Positions 6,200 through 12,804 of a stretch of 12,804 nt of DNA are shown piece after piece (the first letter of the stretch is position 1; the number at the start of each line of letters is the position of its first letter). The notes beneath the pieces were generated by a model. It was given only the letters and a program-made list of their open reading frames with translations. It was not told the origin of the DNA and did no database searches. Position numbers and translations under genes: made by a program. Origin of the DNA: Spirochaetaceae bacterium (GTDB taxonomy: Bacteria > Spirochaetota > Spirochaetia > Treponematales > Breznakiellaceae); assembly GCA_031273985.1 (NCBI GenBank), contig JAISQV010000315.1:1-12804 (forward strand). Reading direction: 5' to 3'.

Positions 6200-7039
6200 A
6201 TGAAAGCCTACAAAGTCAAGCGTATCGTCTCCGCGGTGCTGATCCACCTTGAACTTATCGTTGTGGCGGTTATTGTGCTCTACCCCCTGCTCTGGGTGCT
6301 GGGCTCGTCGATTAACCCCGTCAACGGAATCAACCGGGCCGCCATGATCCCGCAGAATCCCACCCTGGATAACTACATCAGGCTCTTCCAGAAGACAAGG
6401 TTTCTCACTTGGTACGGGAATACCTTCTATGTGGCGGTGCTGACCACGATCTTTTCCATGCTGCTCCACACGATGACGGCCTTTAGTTTTGCCCGTTTCA
6501 AATTCCGGGGGCGCAACGCGGGGCTGCTCTTTGTGATGATCCTCCAGATGTTTCCGAGCTTCCTGGGGCTCACGGCGCTCTACATGGTGGCCCTGAATTT
6601 CAGGATGCTCAACAACCTCAATATGCTGGTGATCATCTATGTCGCCGGGGGGATTCCGGGGAACATCTGGCTTGTGCGGGGCTATATGCTCAACATTCCC
6701 AAATCCCTGGACGAGGCGGCCTTCATAGACGGGGCCTCCAAGGTGCAGTTGTTTTTCAAGATCATCCTGCCCCTCTCCATGCCCATCGTGTTTTTCATAG
6801 CCGTAACGGCCTTCATGGGGCCCTGGATGGACTATATGCTGCCCCGCTACCTCATCAACCGGGACGGCCGGCGGACTCTGGCCATAGGCCTCTTCGATCT
6901 GGTAACCCGGAACAACAGTGATTTTACCGCCTTCTGCGCGGGCTGCGTACTCGTCGCCGTGCCCATTACCATTATGTATATGGTGTTCCAGCGCTTCCTG
7001 CTGGAGGGGCTCACCGCCGGGGCGAACAAGGGAGAATGA
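6200..7039 (+). CDS. malG: Maltodextrin ABC transporter permease MalG
   Basis: The protein has 279 residues from the ATG at 6200, which has a perfect AGGAGG 9 nt upstream, located inside the last codons of malF; the two genes are 4 nt apart. There are six predicted helices, from VSAVLIHLELIVVAVIVLYPLLW to ITIMYMVFQRFLLEGLTAG, which ends with the typical MalG tail (GLTAGANKGE). The EAA loop is DEAAFIDGASKVQLFFKIILP, with E172, A173, A174 and G178 in the canonical places. A longer reading frame extends upstream into malF, but it lacks a ribosome binding site and would add non-membrane, proline-rich residues, so it is discarded. It pairs with MalF; no ATPase gene follows in the operon. Confidence 0.94.
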   Translation: MKAYKVKRIVSAVLIHLELIVVAVIVLYPLLWVLGSSINPVNGINRAAMIPQNPTLDNYIRLFQKTRFLTWYGNTFYVAVLTTIFSMLLHTMTAFSFARFKFRGRNAGLLFVMILQMFPSFLGLTALYMVALNFRMLNNLNMLVIIYVAGGIPGNIWLVRGYMLNIPKSLDEAAFIDGASKVQLFFKIILPLSMPIVFFIAVTAFMGPWMDYMLPRYLINRDGRRTLAIGLFDLVTRNNSDFTAFCAGCVLVAVPITIMYMVFQRFLLEGLTAGANKGE

Positions 7040-7051
7040 GCCGGGGGAGCC

Positions 7052-7714
7052 ATGAAACGGTACTTTGAGGCGGTAACCCTGGGGGCCTTTACGCTCAGGG
7101 ACCGGACACGGACGGCGCGGTTCATGGGCCTGATCCGGGATATGCCCTTCCCCGCGGGGGCGCTCCAGTTTTTGTTTATTGCCGCGGCGCTGAACTTCCC
7201 CGTGATGCTGGCCCTGGCGCGGCTCAGCCCCTACGAGCTGTTCAACCGGCTCTACGGCGGGAACATTCCGGCTTCCCTTCCGGAAGAAGCCGCCGTCCTT
7301 TTCAGCGGCGGGGCAGGGGAGGGTCTCATCGGGGACTTCAATCTTTTTATGCTGCAAAACGGTTACGGGAGGAGGATACTTCTCCCGCTCCTGGGCATGG
7401 CCTTTGCCCTGGTGGTGCTGCTGCAGGCGGTGTTTTTCCTGTCCGCCGGCTTCTGCCTGGGCTTGAAACGCATGGTTTCCGTGCAGATTCCCTTTGGGGA
7501 GCGCGCCGCCTTTTTGCTTTTTCTCTCGACCCTGCCGGCGGGGCTCTGCCTGCTTCTGGGCCTGGTCCTGCCCACGGTTCACCTTATCGTGTTTTTTTTG
7601 TCCGTTATCATGCTCGGATTCTACCGGAACGGCGTTGCCGTTGCGGCGGTACTGGAGGCCGGAGGCGCGGATCCCCCGGCGGAACCCAGGAGTTTGCTGC
7701 GCGGGGGAGGCTGA
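7052..7714 (+). CDS. Four-helix membrane protein in the mal operon, possibly MalA/DUF1189-like
   Basis: The product is a 220-residue integral membrane protein starting 12 nt after malG, with GGGGGAG close before the ATG. Hydrophobic stretches are seen at about residues 36-56, 110-134, 151-172 and 176-190, with a soluble loop of about 50 residues between the first and second. The N-terminus MKRYFEAVTLGAFTLRDRTR is basic and amphipathic. Small DUF1189 membrane proteins (called MalA in streptococci) are encoded in maltodextrin loci, and the size, layout and context agree with that group, but I see no decisive motif, so the family assignment is tentative. Its role is unknown; membrane location and position between permease and hydrolase genes suggest an accessory part in maltodextrin uptake or its control. 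Confidence 0.75.
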   Translation: MKRYFEAVTLGAFTLRDRTRTARFMGLIRDMPFPAGALQFLFIAAALNFPVMLALARLSPYELFNRLYGGNIPASLPEEAAVLFSGGAGEGLIGDFNLFMLQNGYGRRILLPLLGMAFALVVLLQAVFFLSAGFCLGLKRMVSVQIPFGERAAFLLFLSTLPAGLCLLLGLVLPTVHLIVFFLSVIMLGFYRNGVAVAAVLEAGGADPPAEPRSLLRGGG

Positions 7715-7715
7715 A

Positions 7716-7731
7716 CGGCGGGGTATCGCCG
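7716..7731 (+). other. Small intercistronic hairpin before the GH13 gene
   Basis: CGGCG (7716-7720) and CGCCG (7727-7731) can pair around GGGTAT in the 35-nt gap between the membrane protein gene and the GH13 gene, just ahead of the strong AGGAGGTCATC ribosome binding site. It lacks a T tract and is not a terminator. It might affect relative expression of the two halves of the operon. Confidence 0.25.
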
Positions 7732-7749
7732 GGTAACAAGGAGGTCATC

Positions 7750-9333
7750 ATGCCCCAGTGGTTAAAGGATGCGGTTTTTTATGAGATCTATCCCCAATCA
7801 TTCTACGATGCCAACGGGGACGGCATAGGCGATTTTGAGGGGATCATGCGGAAGCTGGACTACATACGGGACCTGGGCTGCAACGCCCTCTGGATAAACC
7901 CCTGCTTCGATTCGCCCTTCAAGGACGCGGGCTACGATGTGCGGGATTACAAAAAGACCGCCCCCCGCTACGGGAGCAACGACGACCTCTGCCGCCTCTT
8001 CGCGGAGGCCCACCGGCGGCGTATGCGGGTCCTTCTGGACCTGGTGCCGGGCCACACCTCGGAGGAACACCTCTGGTTCAGGGAAAGCAGGAAGGCCGAA
8101 AAGAACGAATATTCCCACAGGTATATCTGGAGTGATAGCTGGATAGCCTGGGGGCTTGAGGGGCTGCGTTTCATTGCCGGAGAATCGGAGCGGAACGGGG
8201 TTTATATCATCAACTTTTTCAAGAGTCAGCCCGCCCTGAACTACGGCTTTCTAAGGCCCCGGGAGCCCTGGCAGCTCCCCGCGGATCATGCGGAGAGCAT
8301 CGCTACCAGGGAAGCCCTCAAGGACATCATGCGCTTCTGGCTCGATGCGGGCTGCGACGGTTTCCGGGTGGACATGGCGGATTCCCTCGTGAAATTCGAT
8401 GACGAGGAAAAGAGCGGGACCCAGGCGGTGTGGCGGAATATCCGCGCCATGCTGGACTCCGACTATCCCGAAGCCGCCCTGGTCTCCGAGTGGGGCAATC
8501 CCTTCCAGGCCCTGGCTGCGGGGTTTCACATGGATTTTCTTCTGGATCATGATCATTCCGGCTACCGCAGCCTGGTGCGGGATTTTGGCTACGGTCCCGA
8601 TAATCTCCCCCTGGGGGAGAACAATAGTTTTTTCAAGAGCGGCGGCAGGGGTGATATTACCCGGTTCCTCGATCAGTACCTGCCCTGGTACGAGGCCGCA
8701 AAGGGAAAGGGATACATCAGCCTCATAACGGGAAACCACGATACGCCCCGGATCAGCGCCGGTCTCGATGAGCGGGAGCTGGCCCTGGCCTACGCGCTCT
8801 TTCTTAGCTTTCCGGGGGTGCCTTTCATCTATTACGGCGATGAGATTGGGATGCGTTACCTGCCCGGCCTCCCCAGCAAGGAGGGCGGTTACACCAGGAC
8901 GGGTTCCAGAACGCCCATGCAGTGGAATGAAGATTCCGGCGGCACGGCGAACAAGGGCTTTTCAGCCGCCGCGCCGGAGAGCCTTTACCTCCCCGTGGAT
9001 CCCCTGCCGGGGGCGCCCACGGTGGAGGCCCAGAAGGACGACCCCGCGTCGCTCCTCAATACGGTGCGCTCCCTTCTGGCCCTGCGCCACGGGGAGCCGG
9101 ACCTGCAGGCGGAGCCCAATCTGGAAATACTCTACGCGGAAAAGGAAAAGCTTCCCTTCGTCTACCGGCGGGGGGCCTTCGTGCTGGCCCTGAATCCCGG
9201 CGCCGCCCCGGCGCGGGCTCCCGTCTCCGTGGCGGGGGCCCGGCTGGTCTTCAGCATAGGCGGGGCGGCCCTGGAGGGGGGGGTATGCGCCCTGGAAGCG
9301 CGGAGCTTCGGTGTCTGGAAAACCGGAACATGA
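7750..9333 (+). CDS. Cytoplasmic GH13 alpha-glucosidase/alpha-amylase family enzyme
   Basis: The protein has 527 residues behind an excellent AGGAGG and has no signal peptide, so it is cytoplasmic. The start AVFYEIYPQSFYDANGDGIGDFEGI is the classic opening of oligosaccharide-acting GH13 enzymes. The catalytic triad is complete: nucleophile D208 in GFRVDMADSL, acid/base E247 in LVSEWG, and D331 in TGNHDTPR. Region I reads DLVPGHTS (D97-T103), with glycine where most relatives have asparagine before His. The C-terminal about 100 residues form the usual beta domain. It would break imported maltodextrins into glucose or shorter sugars; exact specificity (alpha-glucosidase, maltodextrin-specific amylase or a transferase such as trehalose synthase) cannot be set from motifs alone. 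The pullulanase gene start overlaps its stop by 4 nt. Confidence 0.9.
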   Translation: MPQWLKDAVFYEIYPQSFYDANGDGIGDFEGIMRKLDYIRDLGCNALWINPCFDSPFKDAGYDVRDYKKTAPRYGSNDDLCRLFAEAHRRRMRVLLDLVPGHTSEEHLWFRESRKAEKNEYSHRYIWSDSWIAWGLEGLRFIAGESERNGVYIINFFKSQPALNYGFLRPREPWQLPADHAESIATREALKDIMRFWLDAGCDGFRVDMADSLVKFDDEEKSGTQAVWRNIRAMLDSDYPEAALVSEWGNPFQALAAGFHMDFLLDHDHSGYRSLVRDFGYGPDNLPLGENNSFFKSGGRGDITRFLDQYLPWYEAAKGKGYISLITGNHDTPRISAGLDERELALAYALFLSFPGVPFIYYGDEIGMRYLPGLPSKEGGYTRTGSRTPMQWNEDSGGTANKGFSAAAPESLYLPVDPLPGAPTVEAQKDDPASLLNTVRSLLALRHGEPDLQAEPNLEILYAEKEKLPFVYRRGAFVLALNPGAAPARAPVSVAGARLVFSIGGAALEGGVCALEARSFGVWKTGT

Positions 9334-11903
9334 TCCCCTTCCCGCGGGGTAAGGCCCGCCGCGGGATACTCTTCCCGGCGGCGCTCCTCGGGGCGATTCT
9401 GCTCCTCTCCTGCGGCGGGGGGCGGCGTCTGGTTCTTCACTACTACCGCTACGGCGGCGATTACGAGGGCTGGAATGTCTGGGCCTGGCCCGCCGGCGGA
9501 ACGGGAGAATCCTTTGGCTTCGGCCCCCCGGATGCCGGGGGCTTCGTTACGGCGCTGATACCGGCGAAGGGGGAGCTGGGCGTGATAGTACGGAGAAGCG
9601 CGGGGGGGAATGAATGGGCGGAGAAGGACGGAGACACGGACCGTTTCGTGTCCGGGGGGGAGGTGTGGCTGGTGCAGAACGACCCGGAGGTCTATACGGA
9701 AAAGCCCGATACTAACGAAGCGCCCATACTCTTTGCGGCGGCGGACAGCCCGGAGCTGGTTACCGCGTATCTTGCGCGGAAACCAGCCGGCTACGGAACC
9801 TTTGCCGTTTATTCCGGCGAAAGGCGGCTTGCCGGCAGCTCCCGCCGGGGGGAGGAGGATCACCTGCTCCTTGTTGAATTGACGGAGCGCATCACCGATG
9901 TTTCCGCGGCCCTAACCCTGCGCGACGAGAGCGGCGTCTTTTCGCCCCGCGCTGTGGTCATGCGGAATATTCTCGACGCCTATTACTACGGAGGGGACGA
10001 TCTCGGCCTTACCTGGACCGAAAGCGGAAGCGTTTTCCGGGTCTGGGCGCCCACGGCGCTTTCCCTCCAGGTGGCCCTCTACGATGAACCGCTGGACGGG
10101 GACGACGCCGCCCCGGCGGCACTCCGCCCCATGACCAGGGGGGAGGCGGGCCTCTGGTCCGCCTCCCTTCCGGGGAATCTTGAGGGGAAGTTCTACCTCT
10201 ACCGGGCGGAGTTCAGCGGCGGAAGGGTCAACTGGGCGGCGGACCCCTACGCCCGCGCTGTAAGCGCCAACGGCCGGCGCACGGCCATTGTGAACCTGGC
10301 CGCCGCAAAGCCCCCGCGCTGGAGGCCCGAATGGAAGCCGCCCCTGGCTTCGGTGGAGGATACGGTCATCTACGAGGTTCATGTCCGCGATTTTTCCATA
10401 GACCCGGATTCGGGGATGAAGAACCGGGGGAAATTTCTGGCCTTTACCGAGAGAGGTACGAGAAACGCGGCGGGCCATCCCACGGGGCTGGATCACCTGA
10501 CCGCCCTGGGCATTACCCATGTACACCTGCTGCCGAGTTTTGATTTTGCCTCGGTGGACGAACTGGCCCCGGAGGACAAGGCCCCGGGGAAGGGGCTCTA
10601 CAACTGGGGCTACGATCCGCAAAACTACAATGTGCCCGAGGGCTCCTACTCGACGGATCCCCGGAATCCCCGCTCCCGGATCATAGAATTCAAGGCCCTC
10701 GTGCAGGCCCTGCACGACGCGGGAATACGGGTGGTGATGGACGTGGTCTACAACCACACCTACGAAACCGCCTCCTTCCCCTTCGAGCTCCTCGTGCCGG
10801 GCTACTTCTACCGGACCACGGAACGGGGGGCCCTTTCCAACGGCTCAGGCTGCGGCAACGAAGTCGCGTCGGAGCGGCCCATGGTGCGGAAGTTCATCGT
10901 CGATTCCTGCCTCTACTGGGCGCGGGAGTACAATGTGGACGGATTCCGCTTCGATCTTATGGCGCTCATCGACAGGGCAACCATGGGGGAGCTTACGGAA
11001 AGGGTGCGGAGGCAGAGCGGCGAAACCATGATCATCTACGGGGAGCCCTGGGGCGCCGGGCCCTCGGCCCTTCCCGATGAGGAGCAGACCGGCATGGGGG
11101 CCCAGCGGGGGATGGGCATAGCCGTGTTCAACGACCGTTTCCGGACGGCCCTCAAGGGCGGAAGCGACGACGCCAGCCGGGGTTTCGCCACGGGGGAGCC
11201 CGGACTGGAGGAAGGAATCCTTCAGGGGCTGCGGGGCTCCGTGGATACCTTCACGGACCGGCCGGGGGAGAGCGTCAACTATGTTACCGCCCACGACAAC
11301 CTTAACCTCTGGGACAAGATGGCCCTGTCCCTGGGGGCGGGGGACCTTGAGCGGGACCCTTACGGCCTGATCCGTCCGGGGGAGCCCCTCCTCGACAACG
11401 GAGCGGTGCGGTCCTGCCTCCTGGCCAACGGCATCATCCTCACCTCCCAGGGCATACCCTTTTTCCAGGCCGGGGACGAGATGCTCCGCAGCAAGCGGGG
11501 CGACCCCAACAGTTACGCCAGCGGGGACGGCGTGAACCGCATGCTCTGGGAAAACGCCTCCCGCTACCGGGAGGTCTTTGACTACTACGCGGGGCTCATA
11601 GCCCTGAGGAGGGCCCATCCCGCCTTTACCCTGAAGCGCCGGGAAGACCTGGAACAAATCCGGATCCTTCACGCTGAGAACCTGCTCGTGGGCTTTACCA
11701 TTGAAGGCCGCGCCGGGGGCGACGCCTGGGGGAGAATCTGCGTGTGGTACAACGGAGCGGGCGAGGCCCGCGAGGCGGCGCTGCCCCCGGGCCGCTGGTA
11801 TCAGGTGGTGAACGGAAGGCGCGCCGGAACCGAGACCCTGGCGGAAATAAGTTCCGGCAGCATTACCCTGGAGCCGCGCTCCGTGGCGGTGCTCCACGAC
11901 TAG
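9330..11903 (+). CDS. pulA: Type I pullulanase, surface/periplasmic lipoprotein
   Basis: The protein has 857 residues from the ATG at 9330, which overlaps the GH13 stop (ATGA); an upstream in-frame ATG at 9285 would spoil the signal peptide. Residues 1-28 are a lipoprotein signal ending in LLLSC (C28; leucine at -2 is a relaxed lipobox). A CBM41-like starch-binding domain follows (LVLHYYRYGGDYEGWNVWAWP, residues about 34-125), then a linker domain, a CBM48-like domain (FRVWAPTALSLQVALYDEPL), and the GH13 barrel. The type I pullulanase signature YNWGYDP is at 424-430, region I DVVYNH at 471-476, and the triad is D542 (GFRFDLMALID), E572 (YGEPWG) and D656 (TAHDNLNLWD). It hydrolyses alpha-1,6 branches of pullulan, starch or glycogen fragments and so supplies linear maltodextrins for MalEFG. 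It is the last gene of the operon. Confidence 0.95.
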   Translation: MIPFPRGKARRGILFPAALLGAILLLSCGGGRRLVLHYYRYGGDYEGWNVWAWPAGGTGESFGFGPPDAGGFVTALIPAKGELGVIVRRSAGGNEWAEKDGDTDRFVSGGEVWLVQNDPEVYTEKPDTNEAPILFAAADSPELVTAYLARKPAGYGTFAVYSGERRLAGSSRRGEEDHLLLVELTERITDVSAALTLRDESGVFSPRAVVMRNILDAYYYGGDDLGLTWTESGSVFRVWAPTALSLQVALYDEPLDGDDAAPAALRPMTRGEAGLWSASLPGNLEGKFYLYRAEFSGGRVNWAADPYARAVSANGRRTAIVNLAAAKPPRWRPEWKPPLASVEDTVIYEVHVRDFSIDPDSGMKNRGKFLAFTERGTRNAAGHPTGLDHLTALGITHVHLLPSFDFASVDELAPEDKAPGKGLYNWGYDPQNYNVPEGSYSTDPRNPRSRIIEFKALVQALHDAGIRVVMDVVYNHTYETASFPFELLVPGYFYRTTERGALSNGSGCGNEVASERPMVRKFIVDSCLYWAREYNVDGFRFDLMALIDRATMGELTERVRRQSGETMIIYGEPWGAGPSALPDEEQTGMGAQRGMGIAVFNDRFRTALKGGSDDASRGFATGEPGLEEGILQGLRGSVDTFTDRPGESVNYVTAHDNLNLWDKMALSLGAGDLERDPYGLIRPGEPLLDNGAVRSCLLANGIILTSQGIPFFQAGDEMLRSKRGDPNSYASGDGVNRMLWENASRYREVFDYYAGLIALRRAHPAFTLKRREDLEQIRILHAENLLVGFTIEGRAGGDAWGRICVWYNGAGEAREAALPPGRWYQVVNGRRAGTETLAEISSGSITLEPRSVAVLHD

Positions 11904-11926
11904 GCGGGGCGCGGCGCGGCCCCCCC
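11904..11926. other. 23-bp convergent gap with a weak GC hairpin
   Basis: Between the converging pullulanase and flavoprotein genes only a G/C-rich stretch is found, in which GGGGC (11906-11910) could pair with GCCCC (11919-11923). There is no T tract on either strand, so intrinsic termination is not supported. Transcripts from the two sides may overlap. Confidence 0.3.
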
Positions 11927-12505
11927 TTACAGAGTCTCCCCCGCCTTCCTGCCCTGGGCCAGGGCCCTTGCCGCGGCACGGAGGGCTTCCTTCTTGTAAT
12001 CGTTGTTCCAGCGGTTGATGCCGATATAATCAAAGATCACCGCGCCCGTGTGGCGGCAAAAACGGTCCATCTGCTCAAGACAGCTCAGGAGGCCGTTGCC
12101 GGAGCCTCCGGGAGACGCTACCAGCAGCACCTGCTTCCCGGCAAGGGCCGAAGGGTCCCCGCCGCCGCCGAATTGCCTGCTCGCCTCGCAGCGCCTAAGG
12201 CGGTCAAAAAAGTTTTTCAGGGCCTCCGCCATCTCAGCCCAGTAAACCGGCGTGATAAAACAGTAGGCGTCCGCGGCCTTCACCTTTTCCTGCGCGGCGC
12301 TGAAACCGTCATTGCCAAAGGCGCAGCGATGCTGTTCCCGGCATATCCCCCAGCCGTCGCCGCATACATGACAGCGATCCAGCTTCTCCAGGGTAAGAAC
12401 CTCGCAGTCCGCGCCCCCCTCCGCAAAGCCCCGGATAAGTTCCTCCTCCGCCCCGTGACAGAGCCCGTCCTTCTTCGGATTCCCCGAAATGATCAAAAAC
12501 TTCAT
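11927..12505 (-). CDS. Flavodoxin-fold NAD(P)H-dependent FMN oxidoreductase
   Basis: The protein has 192 residues from the ATG at 12505-12503, preceded by GAGGAGAGGT; a longer frame up to 12568 has no ribosome binding site and would run through the -10 box. The N-terminus MKFLIISGNPKKDGLCHGAEEELIRGF is the beta-strand plus phosphate-binding loop of the NADPH-dependent FMN reductase/flavodoxin-like family, and AYCFITPVYWAEMAEALKNFFDRL is the second flavin-contact motif (P-V-Y-W, then K.F.DR). A cysteine cluster C45-x2-C48-x6-C55-x5-C61 lies between them, reminiscent of iron-sulfur flavoproteins but with different spacing. A soluble quinone, nitro or iron reductase role is possible; the substrate cannot be told. 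It stands alone, converging on the maltodextrin operon, and has no visible functional link to it. Confidence 0.85.
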   Translation of the reverse strand: MKFLIISGNPKKDGLCHGAEEELIRGFAEGGADCEVLTLEKLDRCHVCGDGWGICREQHRCAFGNDGFSAAQEKVKAADAYCFITPVYWAEMAEALKNFFDRLRRCEASRQFGGGGDPSALAGKQVLLVASPGGSGNGLLSCLEQMDRFCRHTGAVIFDYIGINRWNNDYKKEALRAAARALAQGRKAGETL

Positions 12506-12535
12506 ACCTCTCCTCCTCAGCTCGCTGAAAATCAA

Positions 12536-12565
12536 GTAATACGATCGGGCTACTATAGGGTGCAA
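12536..12565 (-). promoter_or_regulatory. Probable promoter of the flavoprotein gene
   Basis: On the minus strand TTGCAC (12565-12560) is followed after 18 nt by TATTAC (12541-12536). Transcription would begin near 12529, about 24 nt before the ATG at 12505 and just upstream of its Shine-Dalgarno sequence. Confidence 0.5.
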
Positions 12566-12624
12566 CATGACGGGCGTCCAGCCCTGCGGCGAAGGCAGAA
12601 GTTAGAAGGGAGGAGAGAATAAGA

Positions 12625-12804
12625 GGGGGGCCGAGCCCCCTACGCTCCAAAGGTTTTGGCTGCGCCAAAACGCTTTTCCGCTACCCCCGTGCGGGGGCAC
12701 CCCGCAACGCCCCGTGATTCCTCGCTGGAGTTTGCGGAACCGCCATAGGCGGTGAAGCAAACTCCCAAGCTGAAGCCGCAAGCGGCTTCAGCAGCAACGC
12801 CCCC
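12625..12804 (+). repeat. Modular palindromic intergenic repeat, copy 2 (runs off window edge)
   Basis: Box A is the hairpin GGGGGCCGAGCCCCC (12626-12640) plus TACGCTCCA. A variable hairpin GTTTTGGC-TGC-GCCAAAAC (12653-12671) comes next, then box B TTC plus CGCTACCCCCGTGCGGGGG, ending at 12697. After it stand CCCCGCAACGCCCC (12700-12713), a two-level hairpin GGAGTTTGC...GCAAACTCC (12727-12765) with an inner ACCGCC-ATA-GGCGGT, and the 11-bp perfect hairpin GCTGAAGCCGC-AA-GCGGCTTCAGC (12769-12792). A second GCAACGCCCC ends the window. The layout is conserved boxes alternating with hairpins. Boxes A and B match copy 1 exactly, while the enclosed stems do not. No gene is seen here. Confidence 0.8.

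Noticed and set aside
6182..7582. Long leftward reading frame (466 codons) opposite malG and the membrane protein gene
   Set aside because: It encodes a His/Gln/Gly/Pro-rich product without domains, and the opposite strand has well-supported genes with ribosome binding sites; this is a GC-rich antisense shadow.
9912..11897. Long leftward frames opposite the pullulanase gene
   Set aside because: The products are low-complexity and the sense strand shows an intact catalytic triad and all pullulanase motifs.
11744..12622. Rightward 292-codon frame across the flavoprotein gene
   Set aside because: It has no recognisable motifs and no ribosome binding site, and it is antisense to a gene with clear flavodoxin-fold motifs.
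12700..12804. Integron attC sites, suggested by hairpins next to GCAACGCCCC modules
   Set aside because: The modules do not contain the RYYYAAC/GTTRRRY core pair, and no gene cassettes or integrase are seen.

Overview
The window reads as ordinary bacterial chromosome of fairly high GC, with short intergenic gaps and a few hairpin-rich repeat islands. The lineage cannot be fixed from the sequence alone. The relaxed lipoboxes, the MalEFG type of sugar importer and the lipoprotein pullulanase would suit a gut spirochaete (Treponema or a relative), but that is an inference of low confidence.

Left part (1-1371). Two leftward genes come first: the N-terminal end of an MltG-type endolytic murein transglycosylase that runs off the window, and a small CxxCxxCC (YkgJ-type) cysteine-cluster protein whose stop overlaps the mltG start (GTGA). 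A stretch of about 540 bp without genes follows. It is filled with palindromes and holds one copy of a modular repeat that returns at the right edge.

DNA alkylation repair (1372-3366). Two rightward genes form a compact adaptive-response unit. One is a fusion of the Ada methylphosphotriester-sensing domain, an AraC-type DNA-binding domain and an AlkA glycosylase. The other is a separate O6-alkylguanine methyltransferase (Ogt type).

Maltodextrin operon (3475-11903). Behind a good sigma70-like promoter (TTGCTT, 16 nt, TATAAT) lie malE (lipoprotein binding protein), malF, malG, a four-helix membrane protein possibly of the MalA/DUF1189 type, a cytoplasmic GH13 glucosidase/amylase and a lipoprotein type I pullulanase. 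The spacing is tight, with an ATGA overlap between the last two. The likely scheme is that the surface pullulanase debranches alpha-glucans, MalEFG imports the maltodextrins, and the GH13 enzyme breaks them down inside the cell. No ATPase gene and no regulator gene lie in the window, so the importer presumably uses an ATPase encoded elsewhere.

Right end (11904-12804). A leftward flavodoxin-fold NAD(P)H/FMN oxidoreductase gene converges on the pullulanase gene and has its own probable promoter. Beyond it is the second copy of the modular hairpin repeat, which runs to the window edge.

Most of the window is conventional metabolism and repair. The least explained element is the repeat family: conserved palindromic boxes that bracket hairpins whose stem sequence differs between copies while base pairing is kept.
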